From Brachybacterium sp. Z12 (GTDB taxonomy: Bacteria; Actinomycetota; Actinomycetes; Actinomycetales; Dermabacteraceae), in NCBI RefSeq assembly GCF_014400405.1, contig NZ_CP060496.1, forward strand, positions 2,418,001 to 2,482,000: a DNA stretch of 64,000 nucleotides, read 5' to 3'. Of this stretch, positions 1 through 8,693 are shown piece after piece. The position numbers and the translations under genes were made by a program. The stretch's first letter is position 1, and each line of letters starts with the position of its first letter. The notes under the pieces are model-generated. The model ran no database searches, was not told the origin of the DNA, and saw only the letters and a program-made list of their open reading frames with translations.

Positions 1-15
1 GAAGTGGCGGGGCAT
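1..15 (-). CDS. argF: ornithine carbamoyltransferase, first five codons
   Basis: Only the start of this gene lies in the window: ATG followed by codons for P-R-H-F, then the sequence ends. The ATG sits one base after the argD stop codon, so it is the next gene of the arginine operon. Actinobacterial ArgF proteins commonly begin with MPRHFL, and argC-J-B-D-F is the usual order. The assignment rests on context and these five residues, so it is an inference. Confidence 0.6.
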
Positions 16-16
16 C

Positions 17-1230
17 TCAGTTCTCTCCTTCGGGCGCGGCGGCCTCGAGCAGCGCGGGCAGGGCAGCGGTGAAGGTCGCCAGCGGCGCCGGGGTGATCAC
101 CAGCGGCGGGGCGAGTCGCAGCGTGGACGCATCCGGGGCGTTGACGATGAAGCCGGCCTCGAGGGCCGCCGCCACCAGCTGGGTCGCGATCGGCGCGTTC
201 AGCCCGATGCCGAGCAGCAGCCCCGTGCCGCGCACCTCCTGGATCAGCGGGTGCTCGAGCGCGAGGATCTCGCGGGTCAGCTCCTCCCCACGTCGCGGAC
301 GTGGGCGAGCAGGCTGTCCTCGAGGATCGTGCCGATCACGGCGAGCGCGGCGGCGGAGGCCAGCGGGTTCCCACCGAAGGTGGTGCCGTGCTGGCCGGGC
401 TGCAGCAGATCGTGCACCTCGGGTCCGTAGCTGATCACAGCGCCGATCGGGAAGCCGCCGCCGAGGCCCTTGGCGAGGGTCATCACGTCAGGCTGGAGGC
501 CCTCGACCGCCTGGTGCGCGAACCAGTGCCCGGTGCGGCCCATGCCGGTCTGGACCTCGTCGAGGATCAGCAGGGTGCCGTGCTCGCGGGTGAGGCGCCG
601 CAGCGCGCGCAGGTAGTCATGGCTGAGGGCGCGCACCCCGGCCTCGCCCTGGATGGGCTCGGCGAACACCGCGGCCACATCACCCGGGGCGAGCGCCTCG
701 GCGAGGGCCCGCTCGTCCCCTGCCGCGATGAACTCGACACCGCCGGGCAGCGGCTCGAACGGGGTCCGGTACGCCTCCTTGGAGGTGATCGCGAGCGCGC
801 CCATGGTGCGGCCGTGGAAAGAGTTCGTCAGCGCGAGGATGCGGGGGCGGCCGGTGCGGCGGGCGATCTTGAACGCTGCCTCGTTCGCCTCGGTGCCGGA
901 GTTCGCGAAGAACACCCCGGAGCCGGCGGGTGCCGCAGAGAGCTCCAGCAGCTTCTCGGCGAGCTCGATCTGCGGCGCGGAGGCGAAGAAGTTCGAGACG
1001 TGTCCGAGGGTCTCCGCCTGCTTCGTGATCGCGGACAGCAGCGCGGGGTGGGCGTGGCCGAGCGCGTTGACGGCGATCCCTGCGAGCAGGTCGAGGTACT
1101 GCTTCCCGTCGGTGTCCCACACGTGCACGCCCTCGCCGCGGGCGAGGACCTTCTGCGGCCTGCCGAAGACGGGCAGCAGAGCCTCGCCGTAGCGCTGGGC
1201 CAGCTCGTCGGCGTGTTCCTGATCAGACAT
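17..1230 (-). CDS. argD: acetylornithine aminotransferase (frameshifted in this read)
   Basis: PLP-dependent class III aminotransferase that converts N-acetylglutamate 5-semialdehyde to N-acetylornithine. Visible family features are the N-terminal [18 protein letters not shown] stretch, the cofactor-binding [11 protein letters not shown] and [12 protein letters not shown] segments, the [12 protein letters not shown] aspartate region, and the PLP lysine in [13 protein letters not shown]. The reading frame breaks near 285, where a run of four C's on the plus strand should be five. Restoring one base joins HVRDVG to EELTREIL and then [11 protein letters not shown], giving 404 residues, the normal length. 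The start overlaps the argB end by 8 bp. Confidence 0.93.
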
Positions 1231-2213
1231 AGTCGTCCCTCCTCACCATGGTGCCCACGCCCTTGGTCGTGAACACCTCCAGCAGGACCGCATGCTCGAT
1301 GCGGCCGTCGATCATCGCCGCCGTGCGCACTCCGGCGTCGACGGCCCCCAGCAGCGCCTCGGCCTTCGGGATCATCCCGGCGGTGAGCGAGGGGAGCATC
1401 TCCCGCAGCTCCGAGGCGGAGACCTCGGGGATCAGCGAGGCGCGGTCGGGCCAGTCGCGGTAGAGGCCCTCGACATCGGTGAGCATGACCAGCTTCTCCG
1501 CATCCAGCCCCTCAGCCAGGGCGGCGGCGGCGAGGTCTGCGTTGATGTTCAGCACCTCGCCGGTGGGCTCGCCCTCGGCGTCGATCTCGGGAGCGATCGA
1601 GGAGATCACCGGGATCCGCCCGCTCTCGAGCAGGTCGCTGATGGCGTCGATGTTGACGCCGGAGACCGCACCGACATGCCCGAGGTCGACGTCCTCACCG
1701 TCCACGACGGTGCCGCGCCGGGTGGCGGTGAAGAGGCGGGCATCCTCCCCCGACATGCCGATCGCAAAGGGCCCGTGGTGGTTGATCAGACCCACGAGCT
1801 CCCGGCCCACCTGGCCCACCAGCACCATCCGGGCGATGTCCATGGTCTCGGCGTCGGTCACGCGCAGCCCACCGCGGAAGGTGGACTCCTTGCCGAGCCG
1901 CTCGAGCATCACGTTGATCTGGGGGCCGCCGCCGTGGACGACGACCACCCGGATGCCGGCGAGACGCATGAAGACGATGTCCGCGGCGAAAGCCGCGGCG
2001 CAGCTCCTCGTCGATCATCGCGTTGCCGCCGTACTTGACCACCACGATCTTTCCGCGGAAGCGCTGCATCCAGGGCATCGCCTCGACGAGCACCTCGGAC
2101 TTCTCACGGGCCTCGGTGCGGGCGGCGTCGAGCTGGGCGAGCGGGTTCTTGCCGACGAGCGGCCCGTCGCCGGCCGGTTCCGCGGCCGGGACGCTGTGCG
2201 GGGAGGAGTTCAT
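1223..2213 (-). CDS. argB: acetylglutamate kinase (frameshifted in this read)
   Basis: Phosphorylates N-acetylglutamate, the usually feedback-controlled step of arginine synthesis. The N-terminal part shows the kinase glycine loop VVKYGGNAM. The second part starts [14 protein letters not shown] and carries the [14 protein letters not shown] nucleotide-binding region and a C-terminal KGVGTMV. The frame changes near 2000: one G too many in a GCGG context. Removing it gives [14 protein letters not shown], which is the family sequence, and 329 residues. ATG at 2213 overlaps the argJ stop (ATGA), so the two are translationally coupled. Confidence 0.93.
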
Positions 2214-3379
2214 GAGGAGTAGGCGCTGTTCTCTTCGACGTAGTCGTGGGTGAGGTCGTTGGTCCAGATGTCGCCGGTGGCATCGCCGGCGCCGAGGTCG
2301 ACCTCGATGAGGGTCTCGCGCGGGGTCATGTCCACCTCGGAGCGGTCGCGGTGGGCGCCGCCTGCGCGGCACACCTCGATGCCGTTGACGGTGACCGAGA
2401 GGTCTGCGACGTCGAAGGGGGCGACGGCCTCAGGCACGCAGCCGGCGGCGGAGACGATGCGGCCCCAGTTGGGGTCGTTGCCGAAGATCGCGGCCTTGAC
2501 CAGGTTGGAGCGGGCGATCTCCCGTGCCACCGCGAGGGCGGCGCCCTCGCTGCTCGCGGAGCGGACGATCACGTGGACGTCGTGGCTCGCGCCCTCCGCG
2601 TCGGCGACCAGCTGGCGTGCGAGATCGGCGCTGACGGCGCGCACCGCCTCGGTGAGCTCCTCGAGGCCGAGGGTGAGGCCGCTCGCGCCGGAGGCCAGCA
2701 GGATGACGGTGTCGTTGGTGGACATGCAGGCGTCGGAGTCGACGCGGTCGAAGGTGGTGCGGGTGGCTCCGCGCAGGGCGGCATCGGCCATCTCCGCGTC
2801 GACGTCCGCATCGGTGGTCAGCACCACGAGCATGGTCGCGAGCTGGGGCGCGAGCATCCCCGCTCCCTTGGCGATCCCGCCGACGACCGCACCGGAGGGC
2901 GTGGTGATCTCTGCGGTCTTCGGCACCGTGTCGGTGGTCATGATCGCGCGGGCGGTGGCGGAGTCGGCCTCGGGGCCCTCGGCGAGCTGCTGCGTGGCGG
3001 TGGTGACGCCGGCCAGCAACTTCTCCATCGGCAGCCGCTCCCCGATCAGTCCGGTCGAACAGACGAGCACGTCCTGCGCGGCGATGTCGAGCTCGTCGGC
3101 GAGATGCTCGGCGGTGCGGTGGGTGTCGGCGAAGCCCTCGGGGCCGGTGCAGGCGTTGGCGCCGCCGGAGTTGAGCACCACGGCACGGGCGCGCCCGTCG
3201 GAGACCGCCTCACGGGACCAGAGCACGGGCGCGGCCTGGACCCGATTGGCGGTGAACACCGCGGCGGCGGTGTCACGGGGGCCGTCATTGACGATGAGGG
3301 CGAGATCGTGGGTGCCGGCGGACTTGATGCCGGCGGCGAGTCCGACGGCACGGAATCCGCGGGGGCGGGTGATGGTCAC
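2210..3379 (-). CDS. argJ: bifunctional glutamate N-acetyltransferase / ornithine acetyltransferase
   Basis: Transfers the acetyl group from acetylornithine back to glutamate, giving the cyclic arginine route; many ArgJ enzymes also use acetyl-CoA. The 389-residue frame is intact. The self-cleavage site, at which the new N-terminal threonine becomes the nucleophile, is visible as [14 protein letters not shown] (family KGSGMIAPxxATML). Start ATG at 3379. It lies 71 bp after argC and overlaps argB by four bases. Confidence 0.95.
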   Translation of the reverse strand: MTITRPRGFRAVGLAAGIKSAGTHDLALIVNDGPRDTAAAVFTANRVQAAPVLWSREAVSDGRARAVVLNSGGANACTGPEGFADTHRTAEHLADELDIAAQDVLVCSTGLIGERLPMEKLLAGVTTATQQLAEGPEADSATARAIMTTDTVPKTAEITTPSGAVVGGIAKGAGMLAPQLATMLVVLTTDADVDAEMADAALRGATRTTFDRVDSDACMSTNDTVILLASGASGLTLGLEELTEAVRAVSADLARQLVADAEGASHDVHVIVRSASSEGAALAVAREIARSNLVKAAIFGNDPNWGRIVSAAGCVPEAVAPFDVADLSVTVNGIEVCRAGGAHRDRSEVDMTPRETLIEVDLGAGDATGDIWTNDLTHDYVEENSAYSS

Positions 3380-3450
3380 AGGAGCTCCTGGGAGATCTGG
3401 GAGGCGGAGGGGTCACGGGCCGGGTACGGGCACCGGCCTGCGCCGGGGAA

Positions 3451-4577
3451 TCAGGGGGCGAGCGCGGTCCGGGTCAGGCCGGTGGTCTCGGGGATGCCGA
3501 GCGCGAGGTTCAGCGACTGGATCGCCGCCCCGGCGGTGCCCTTGACGAGGTTGTCGAGCGCGGAGATGACCGTGGCCTGGCCGCTGCGGTGATCCACCGC
3601 GGCACCGATCCGGATCGTGTTCGCGCCGGCCACCTCACCGGTGGCAGGGAAGCGTCCCTCGGGCAGGACGGTGACGAAGTGCTCGTCCGCGTAGTCGGCC
3701 TGCAGGGCCGAGAGCAGGTCTGCGGTGGTGGTGCCCTCGGCCACGGGGGCGGTGCAGACCGCGAGGATGCCGCGGCTCATCGGGACCAGCACCGGGGTGA
3801 AGCCGAGTCGCTGACCGTCCTGGCCTGTGGCGCGGCGCAGGTTCTGCAGCACCTCGGGGACATGGCGGTGGGTGCCGCCGACGGCGTACGGGGAGGCCGT
3901 TCCGGACGCCTCGGAGAACATCAGATGCTGCTTCGGTGAGCGGCCGGCACCGGAGTAGCCCACTGGCAGCACGGCGCTGAGCCCGGCGGCGTCCAGCAGC
4001 CCCGCGCGCAGCAGCGGCGCCAGGGCGAGCGTGACGGCGGTGGCGTTGCAGCCGGGCACCGCGATCTCCCGGGCGGTGGCGAGCAGCTCGCGCTGCCGGG
4101 TGCCGTCTGACAGCGGGAGCTCGGGCATGCCGTAGGTCCAGGTGCCCGAGTGCTCGCTGCCGTAGTAGTCCTGCCAGTCCTCGGCGCTCTCGAGGCGGTG
4201 GTCCGCGCCGAGATCGAGGACCAGGACGTCCGGGTCCTCGGCGCGCAGGGCTGCGGCGATCTGACCGGACTGGCCGTGGGGCAGGGCGAGCACGACGACG
4301 TCGTGCCCGCGCAGGGTGTCCACGCTCGTCTCCTGGAGGACGGGGTCATGGCCGAGGTCGATGTGCGGGGCGACCTCGCTGAGGTGCTTCCCGGCGCTCG
4401 AGTGCGCGGCCACGGTCGCGACCTCGATCCCCGGATGATCGGCGAGCAGCCGCAGGGTCTCTCCCCGGCGTACCCGGAGGCGCCGACGACGGCCACTCGG
4501 GGTCGCTGTGCACCGTTCCCTGCGGGCACGGCGCCCTGCGGCGACGAGGGGGTGGCTGGACCGGTCACGGAAGACAT
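3451..4577 (-). CDS. argC: N-acetyl-gamma-glutamyl-phosphate reductase (frameshifted in this read)
   Basis: NADPH-dependent reductase that turns N-acetylglutamyl phosphate into the semialdehyde. The Rossmann start VAVVGASGYAG is near residue 30, the catalytic cysteine is in VPGCNATAV, and GYSGAGRS follows. A run of four G's near 4460 lacks one G; with it, GYAGGETLRLLADHPG reads through and the protein is about 375 residues. I choose ATG 4577 rather than the upstream in-frame codon at 4604 because a TATACT -10 box ends six bases before it, which implies a leaderless mRNA. First gene of argCJBDF. Confidence 0.92.
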
Positions 4578-4583
4578 GTCGGA

Positions 4584-4613
4584 AGTATATACAGCCGAAT
4601 GCATGAACAGCCA
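4584..4613 (-). promoter_or_regulatory. argC promoter, leaderless type, with possible ArgR site
   Basis: On the minus strand TATACT (4584-4589) is followed by exactly six bases and then the argC ATG; TGGCTG at 4608-4613 is a weak -35 with an 18-bp spacer. The AT-rich stretch ATGCATTCGGCTGTATATAC covers the core promoter and is loosely ARG-box-like (two weak half sites near TGCATTC and GTATATAC). An ArgR operator here is expected for this operon but the match is not strong. Confidence 0.5.
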
Positions 4614-4717
4614 GTCCGTCCGGCGTGACCGAGACGACGCCCGGCTCCGAGCGCTCGGGGGCGGGTGCTCGCAGGAACGGGATCACGGGCAACCGGCCAC
4701 GCCGGCCGGGACGGCGC

Positions 4718-7321
4718 TCAGGCGCGCAGCACGCCTCCCACCGCCGAATCGACCGCGGCGATGCAGCGCGTGCGCGCCTCGCCGATCTGCTCGGCGGTCA
4801 GCGTGCCCTCGGTGGAGCGCAGCCGGACCGCGAAGGCGAGCGACTTCTTCCCCTCCCCGATCTGCGCACCGGTGAAGACGTCGAAGAGGTGGACGTCCTC
4901 GGCGAGGTCGCCGATGCCCACCACGATCGCGGCCTCCACGGCGGAGGATGGCACGTCCTGGTCGACCACGAAGGCGAAATCCTCCTTGGCGACCGGGTAG
5001 GTCGGGACCGGCTCGGCGACGACCACGGCCGGGGCCGCGGCGATCAGCGCCTCGAGGTCGAGTTCGAGCGCGCTGGTGCGGGCCGGCAGGTCGAACTCCT
5101 TGACCACCGCAGGGTGCAGCTCACCGGCGTGGCCGATGACGGTGCTCGTCCCGTCGGCCGTGAAGATCCGCAGCTCGCCGGCACGACCGGGGTGGAAAGG
5201 CGCCTTTTCGACCTGGCGCACCTCGAGCCGGGCACCGACGGCTGCGGCCGCACGACGGGCCAGCTCGAAGGCGTCGGCCCAGCCCCAGGGGGCGACTTCT
5301 CCCTGCCAGGAGCCCGGTCCCGAGGCTCCGCCGATCACGGCGGCGAGGCTGCGGGTCTGGAGCGGCAGGGCGGCGAGGATCCCGTCGAGCTCGGCATCCG
5401 TGGGCCGCTGCGCCGCGGAGGGCACCGGGGCGCGGGCTCCTTCGCTGCGCGAGAGCGAGGCGGTGCCGAGCTGGAAGATCGCCACCGACTCCTCGCCGCG
5501 GCCGAGGTTCCGACGGGCGACGGGCAGCAGCGTCTGCAGCAGGGAGGTGCGCATCAGCGGCTCGTCGTCGGCCAGCGGGTTCAGCAGGCGCACGGCGTCG
5601 CGGCGGGAATCATCCGCCGCGTAGCGAAGGGCGTCGAAGATGCTCTCGCTCACGAAGGGGTACGAGGTGACCTCCACCAGGCCGGCCTCGGCGAGCGCGC
5701 GGTTCGCGTCGCGGCGGGCGCGCTGGGCCCGGGTGAGCCCGCGGCCTCCCGGAGCGGTGGGCAGCAGAGAGGGGATCGTGTCGTATCCGACCAGGCGGGC
5801 GATCTCCTCGACCAGGTCCTCCCGGATGGTGAGGTCCGGACGCCAGGACGGCGGGGTGACCGCGAGGGTTCCCTCGGCGCCGTCGTCGACCCGGCACCCG
5901 ATCCTCTCGAGGCTGCCGCGCACCTGCTGCGGGGTGTAGGCGATGCCGACCACGCGCTCGGCGTCGCCGAGCGGGAGGGAGATCGGGGAGGCCGGTGCCG
6001 GGGCGCTGCCCGCGTCGGTGACGGACGAGGCGATCTCGCCGCCGCCGAACTCCGCGATCAGCTGGGCGGCGCGGTAGGCGGCCACTAGCGGCAGCTGCGG
6101 GTCCACGCCGCGTTCGAAGCGCTTGGAGGCCTCCGAGGGCAGGCGGTGGCGGCGAGCGGAACGGGCCACCGAGATCGGATCGAAGGTCGCAGCCTCGAGC
6201 ACGATGTTCGAGGTGGTGCTCGAGACCTCGGTGGACTCGCCGCCCATCACCCCGGCGATGCCGAGCAGGCGGGCGCCTTCGCCGCCGTCGCTGTCGGTGA
6301 TCAGCAGGTCCTCGGCATCGAGCGTGCGGGTGACGTCGTCGAGGGTGGTGAGCTTCTCGCCGGCGCGGGCGCGGCGCACCACGATCGGTGCCACCACCTT
6401 GTCCGCGTCGTAGGCGTGCAGAGGCTGGCCGAGATCGAGCATGACGTAGTTGGTGACGTCGACGATCAGCGAGATCGGGCGCATGCCCGCGAGGGTCAGG
6501 CACCGTGCCATCCAGCGCGGGGTCTGCGCCGCGGGGTCCACGCCGCGCACCTCGAGGGCCACGAAGCGGGAGCAGCCCTCGACGCCGCGCAGGGGCTCCT
6601 CGTCGCGCAGCTGCACAGCGGTGCCGCCGGCGCCTGCCTGCGGGATCGCGACCGTGGTGACCGGGTCGGTGTAGGCCGCACCGGTGGCATGGGAGTACTC
6701 CCGGGCCACGCCGCGCATCGAGAAGCAGTAGCCGCGGTCCGGGGTCACGTTGACCTCGACGACCTCGTCCGCGAGGCCCAGCAGGGCGATCGCATCGTCC
6801 CCGGGCTCGCCGGCGAGGCCCTCGGCATGCCCGCGTCCGAGCACGATGATGCCGTCCTCGCCGGAGGGGTCCTCGCCCAGGCCCAGCTCGTCGCCGGAGC
6901 AGATCATGCCGTCGGAGGTGTGGCCGTAGGTCCTTCGTGCGGCGATCGCGAAGTCGCCGGGCAGCACGGTGCCGGGCAGGGAGACGACCACGAGGTCCCC
7001 CTCGACGAAGTTGTGCGCGCCGCAGATGATCCCGCGGCTGGGGCGCTCATCCCCCGGCTGGGGGTCCTTGGGGTTGTCGGCGTCCTCGTTGTGCTCGGGG
7101 CCGACGTCCACGCGCACCCAGTTGATGGTCTTGCCGTTCTTCTGCGGCTCCTTGACCAGCTCGAGCACGCGGCCGACGACGAGGGGACCGGATACCTGGG
7201 CGCCGAAGATCGCTTCCTCTTCGAGGCCGAGGCGGGAGAGGTCGGTGGCGACCTGCTGCGCGGAGGCGCCGGCGGGCAGCTCGGTGTGCTCGGCGAGCCA
7301 GGTCAGGGGAATGCGGGGCAT
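4718..7321 (-). CDS. pheT: phenylalanyl-tRNA synthetase beta subunit
   Basis: 867 residues, the standard length, with no frameshift. The N-terminal MPRIPLTWLAEH leads into an EMAP-like tRNA-binding domain (about residues 40-155, GDLVVVSLPGTVLPG). B3/B4 editing and B5 domains follow (about 210-480), and the protein ends with an anticodon-binding FDX-ACB domain beginning near YPVAKEDFAFVVDQDVP. ATG 7321 lies one base after the pheS stop. It forms the alpha2-beta2 synthetase with PheS. The longer open frame upstream to 7558 lies inside pheS and is not coding. Confidence 0.96.
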   Translation of the reverse strand: MPRIPLTWLAEHTELPAGASAQQVATDLSRLGLEEEAIFGAQVSGPLVVGRVLELVKEPQKNGKTINWVRVDVGPEHNEDADNPKDPQPGDERPSRGIICGAHNFVEGDLVVVSLPGTVLPGDFAIAARRTYGHTSDGMICSGDELGLGEDPSGEDGIIVLGRGHAEGLAGEPGDDAIALLGLADEVVEVNVTPDRGYCFSMRGVAREYSHATGAAYTDPVTTVAIPQAGAGGTAVQLRDEEPLRGVEGCSRFVALEVRGVDPAAQTPRWMARCLTLAGMRPISLIVDVTNYVMLDLGQPLHAYDADKVVAPIVVRRARAGEKLTTLDDVTRTLDAEDLLITDSDGGEGARLLGIAGVMGGESTEVSSTTSNIVLEAATFDPISVARSARRHRLPSEASKRFERGVDPQLPLVAAYRAAQLIAEFGGGEIASSVTDAGSAPAPASPISLPLGDAERVVGIAYTPQQVRGSLERIGCRVDDGAEGTLAVTPPSWRPDLTIREDLVEEIARLVGYDTIPSLLPTAPGGRGLTRAQRARRDANRALAEAGLVEVTSYPFVSESIFDALRYAADDSRRDAVRLLNPLADDEPLMRTSLLQTLLPVARRNLGRGEESVAIFQLGTASLSRSEGARAPVPSAAQRPTDAELDGILAALPLQTRSLAAVIGGASGPGSWQGEVAPWGWADAFELARRAAAAVGARLEVRQVEKAPFHPGRAGELRIFTADGTSTVIGHAGELHPAVVKEFDLPARTSALELDLEALIAAAPAVVVAEPVPTYPVAKEDFAFVVDQDVPSSAVEAAIVVGIGDLAEDVHLFDVFTGAQIGEGKKSLAFAVRLRSTEGTLTAEQIGEARTRCIAAVDSAVGGVLRA

Positions 7322-7322
7322 C

Positions 7323-8429
7323 TCAGATCTCCGTACCGTAGTGCTGGGAGAAGCGGACGTCGCCCTCCACCATGTCGCGCATGTCCGCCACGCTGTTGCG
7401 GAGCATGAGGATGCGTTCGATCCCGAGGCCGAAGGCGAAGCCCTGGTACTCCTCGGGGTCCACCCCGGCGGCGCGCAGCACGTTCGGGTGGACCATGCCG
7501 CAGCCGCCCATCTCGATCCAGCCGGTGCCGCCGCAGACCCGGCAGTTCGGGTCCGCATCGTGGTCCAGCCCCTCGCGGGCCTCGCAGCGGAAGCAGCGGA
7601 AGTCCATCTCGGCGCTGGGCTCGGTGAAGGGGAAGTGGTTCGGGCGCAGGCGCGTGATCGGCGTGCCGCCGAAGATGTGTGCGGCGAAGGCGTCGAGGGT
7701 GCCCACGAGGTTCGCCATGGTCAGGCCCTTGTCGATCGCGAGGCCCTCGACCTGGTGGAACATCGGTGAGTGGGTCGCGTCGATCTCGTCGGCCCGGTAG
7801 ACGGTGCCGGGGCAGGCGACGTACAGCGGAGCGCCGCGCTCGAGCATCGCACGGATCTGCACCGGCGAGGTCTGGGTGCGCAGCAGCATCCCGGAGCCCT
7901 CGGGCGCGACGTACAGGGTGTCCTGCGTCGAACGGGAGGGATGCTCGGCATCGGCGTTGAGCGCATCGAAGTTCAGCCACTCGGACTCGATCTCCGGTCC
8001 CTCGGCGATCTCCCAGCCGATCCCGACGAAGAAGTCGTTGATGCGGTCCTGCAGCACCGTCAGCGGGTGCGAGGCGCCGCGCGGGCGCAAATCGGTGGGG
8101 AGGGTGACGTCGACGGTCTCCGCGGCGAGCGCGGCCTCCTCCTCCGCAGCGGCGAGCTCCTGCTGCCGTGCCGCGAGCTCCTTCTGTACCCGGCCCTTGC
8201 TCTGACCCACCAGCTTGCCGGCGGCGGCCTTCTGGTCCTTCGGCAGGTCCTTGATCGCACGATTCGCGGCCGAGAGCACGCTGGCATCGCCCACGTGCTC
8301 GATGCGGGCCTGCTTCAGCTCGGCGGTGGTGGCGGCCGCGGCGATCGCGGCGAGCGCGGCATCGACGGCAGCGCCGATGGTCGCCTCGTCGATGGCCGGG
8401 GCGGCGGGAGTCGTGGATGACTCGGACAC
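7323..8429 (-). CDS. pheS: phenylalanyl-tRNA synthetase alpha subunit
   Basis: Catalytic class II subunit, 368 residues from GTG 8429. Visible features are an N-terminal coiled-coil arm (about 25-100), motif 2 as TVYRADEIDATHSPMFHQVEG, and motif 3 as GFAFGLGIERILML. A four-cysteine CFRCEAREG...CRVCGGTGW insert before GGCGMVHPNVL is a known variant of bacterial PheS that could bind zinc. GTG 8429 starts VSESSTTPAAP, just ahead of the coiled-coil arm; the open frame continues to 8579 but that part does not look like protein. Operon with pheT. Confidence 0.94.
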   Translation of the reverse strand: MSESSTTPAAPAIDEATIGAAVDAALAAIAAAATTAELKQARIEHVGDASVLSAANRAIKDLPKDQKAAAGKLVGQSKGRVQKELAARQQELAAAEEEAALAAETVDVTLPTDLRPRGASHPLTVLQDRINDFFVGIGWEIAEGPEIESEWLNFDALNADAEHPSRSTQDTLYVAPEGSGMLLRTQTSPVQIRAMLERGAPLYVACPGTVYRADEIDATHSPMFHQVEGLAIDKGLTMANLVGTLDAFAAHIFGGTPITRLRPNHFPFTEPSAEMDFRCFRCEAREGLDHDADPNCRVCGGTGWIEMGGCGMVHPNVLRAAGVDPEEYQGFAFGLGIERILMLRNSVADMRDMVEGDVRFSQHYGTEI

Positions 8430-8693
8430 GGGTATCGCTTTCGTCCGGGAACAGGAGGGCGGGGGCGCCGTGAGCGGAACTGCGGCGCGGGCACCGCACG
8501 CCATTCTAGGAGGCCCGGCGGGTGCTCGGGGAGCAAGACTGCCGACGAGGCGACGCACCTCATCGAGCGGACGCGTCATGGGCAGTTCTCCCCATGTCGG
8601 TGCGGCTGCGCTGCCGATACCCTGGCGAAATCACCAGCCGGTGGAAGACCGGAGAGCGCATCGACCCGGGGGCCGAGCGAAGAAGGGGTCCAT

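Noticed and set aside
7322..7558. N-terminal extension of pheT
   Set aside because: The open frame runs back into pheS, but the conserved PheT start and one-base spacing place the start at 7321.
8430..8693. T-box or other leader riboswitch upstream of pheS
   Set aside because: I see no T-box consensus or clear antiterminator pairing in this divergent gap.
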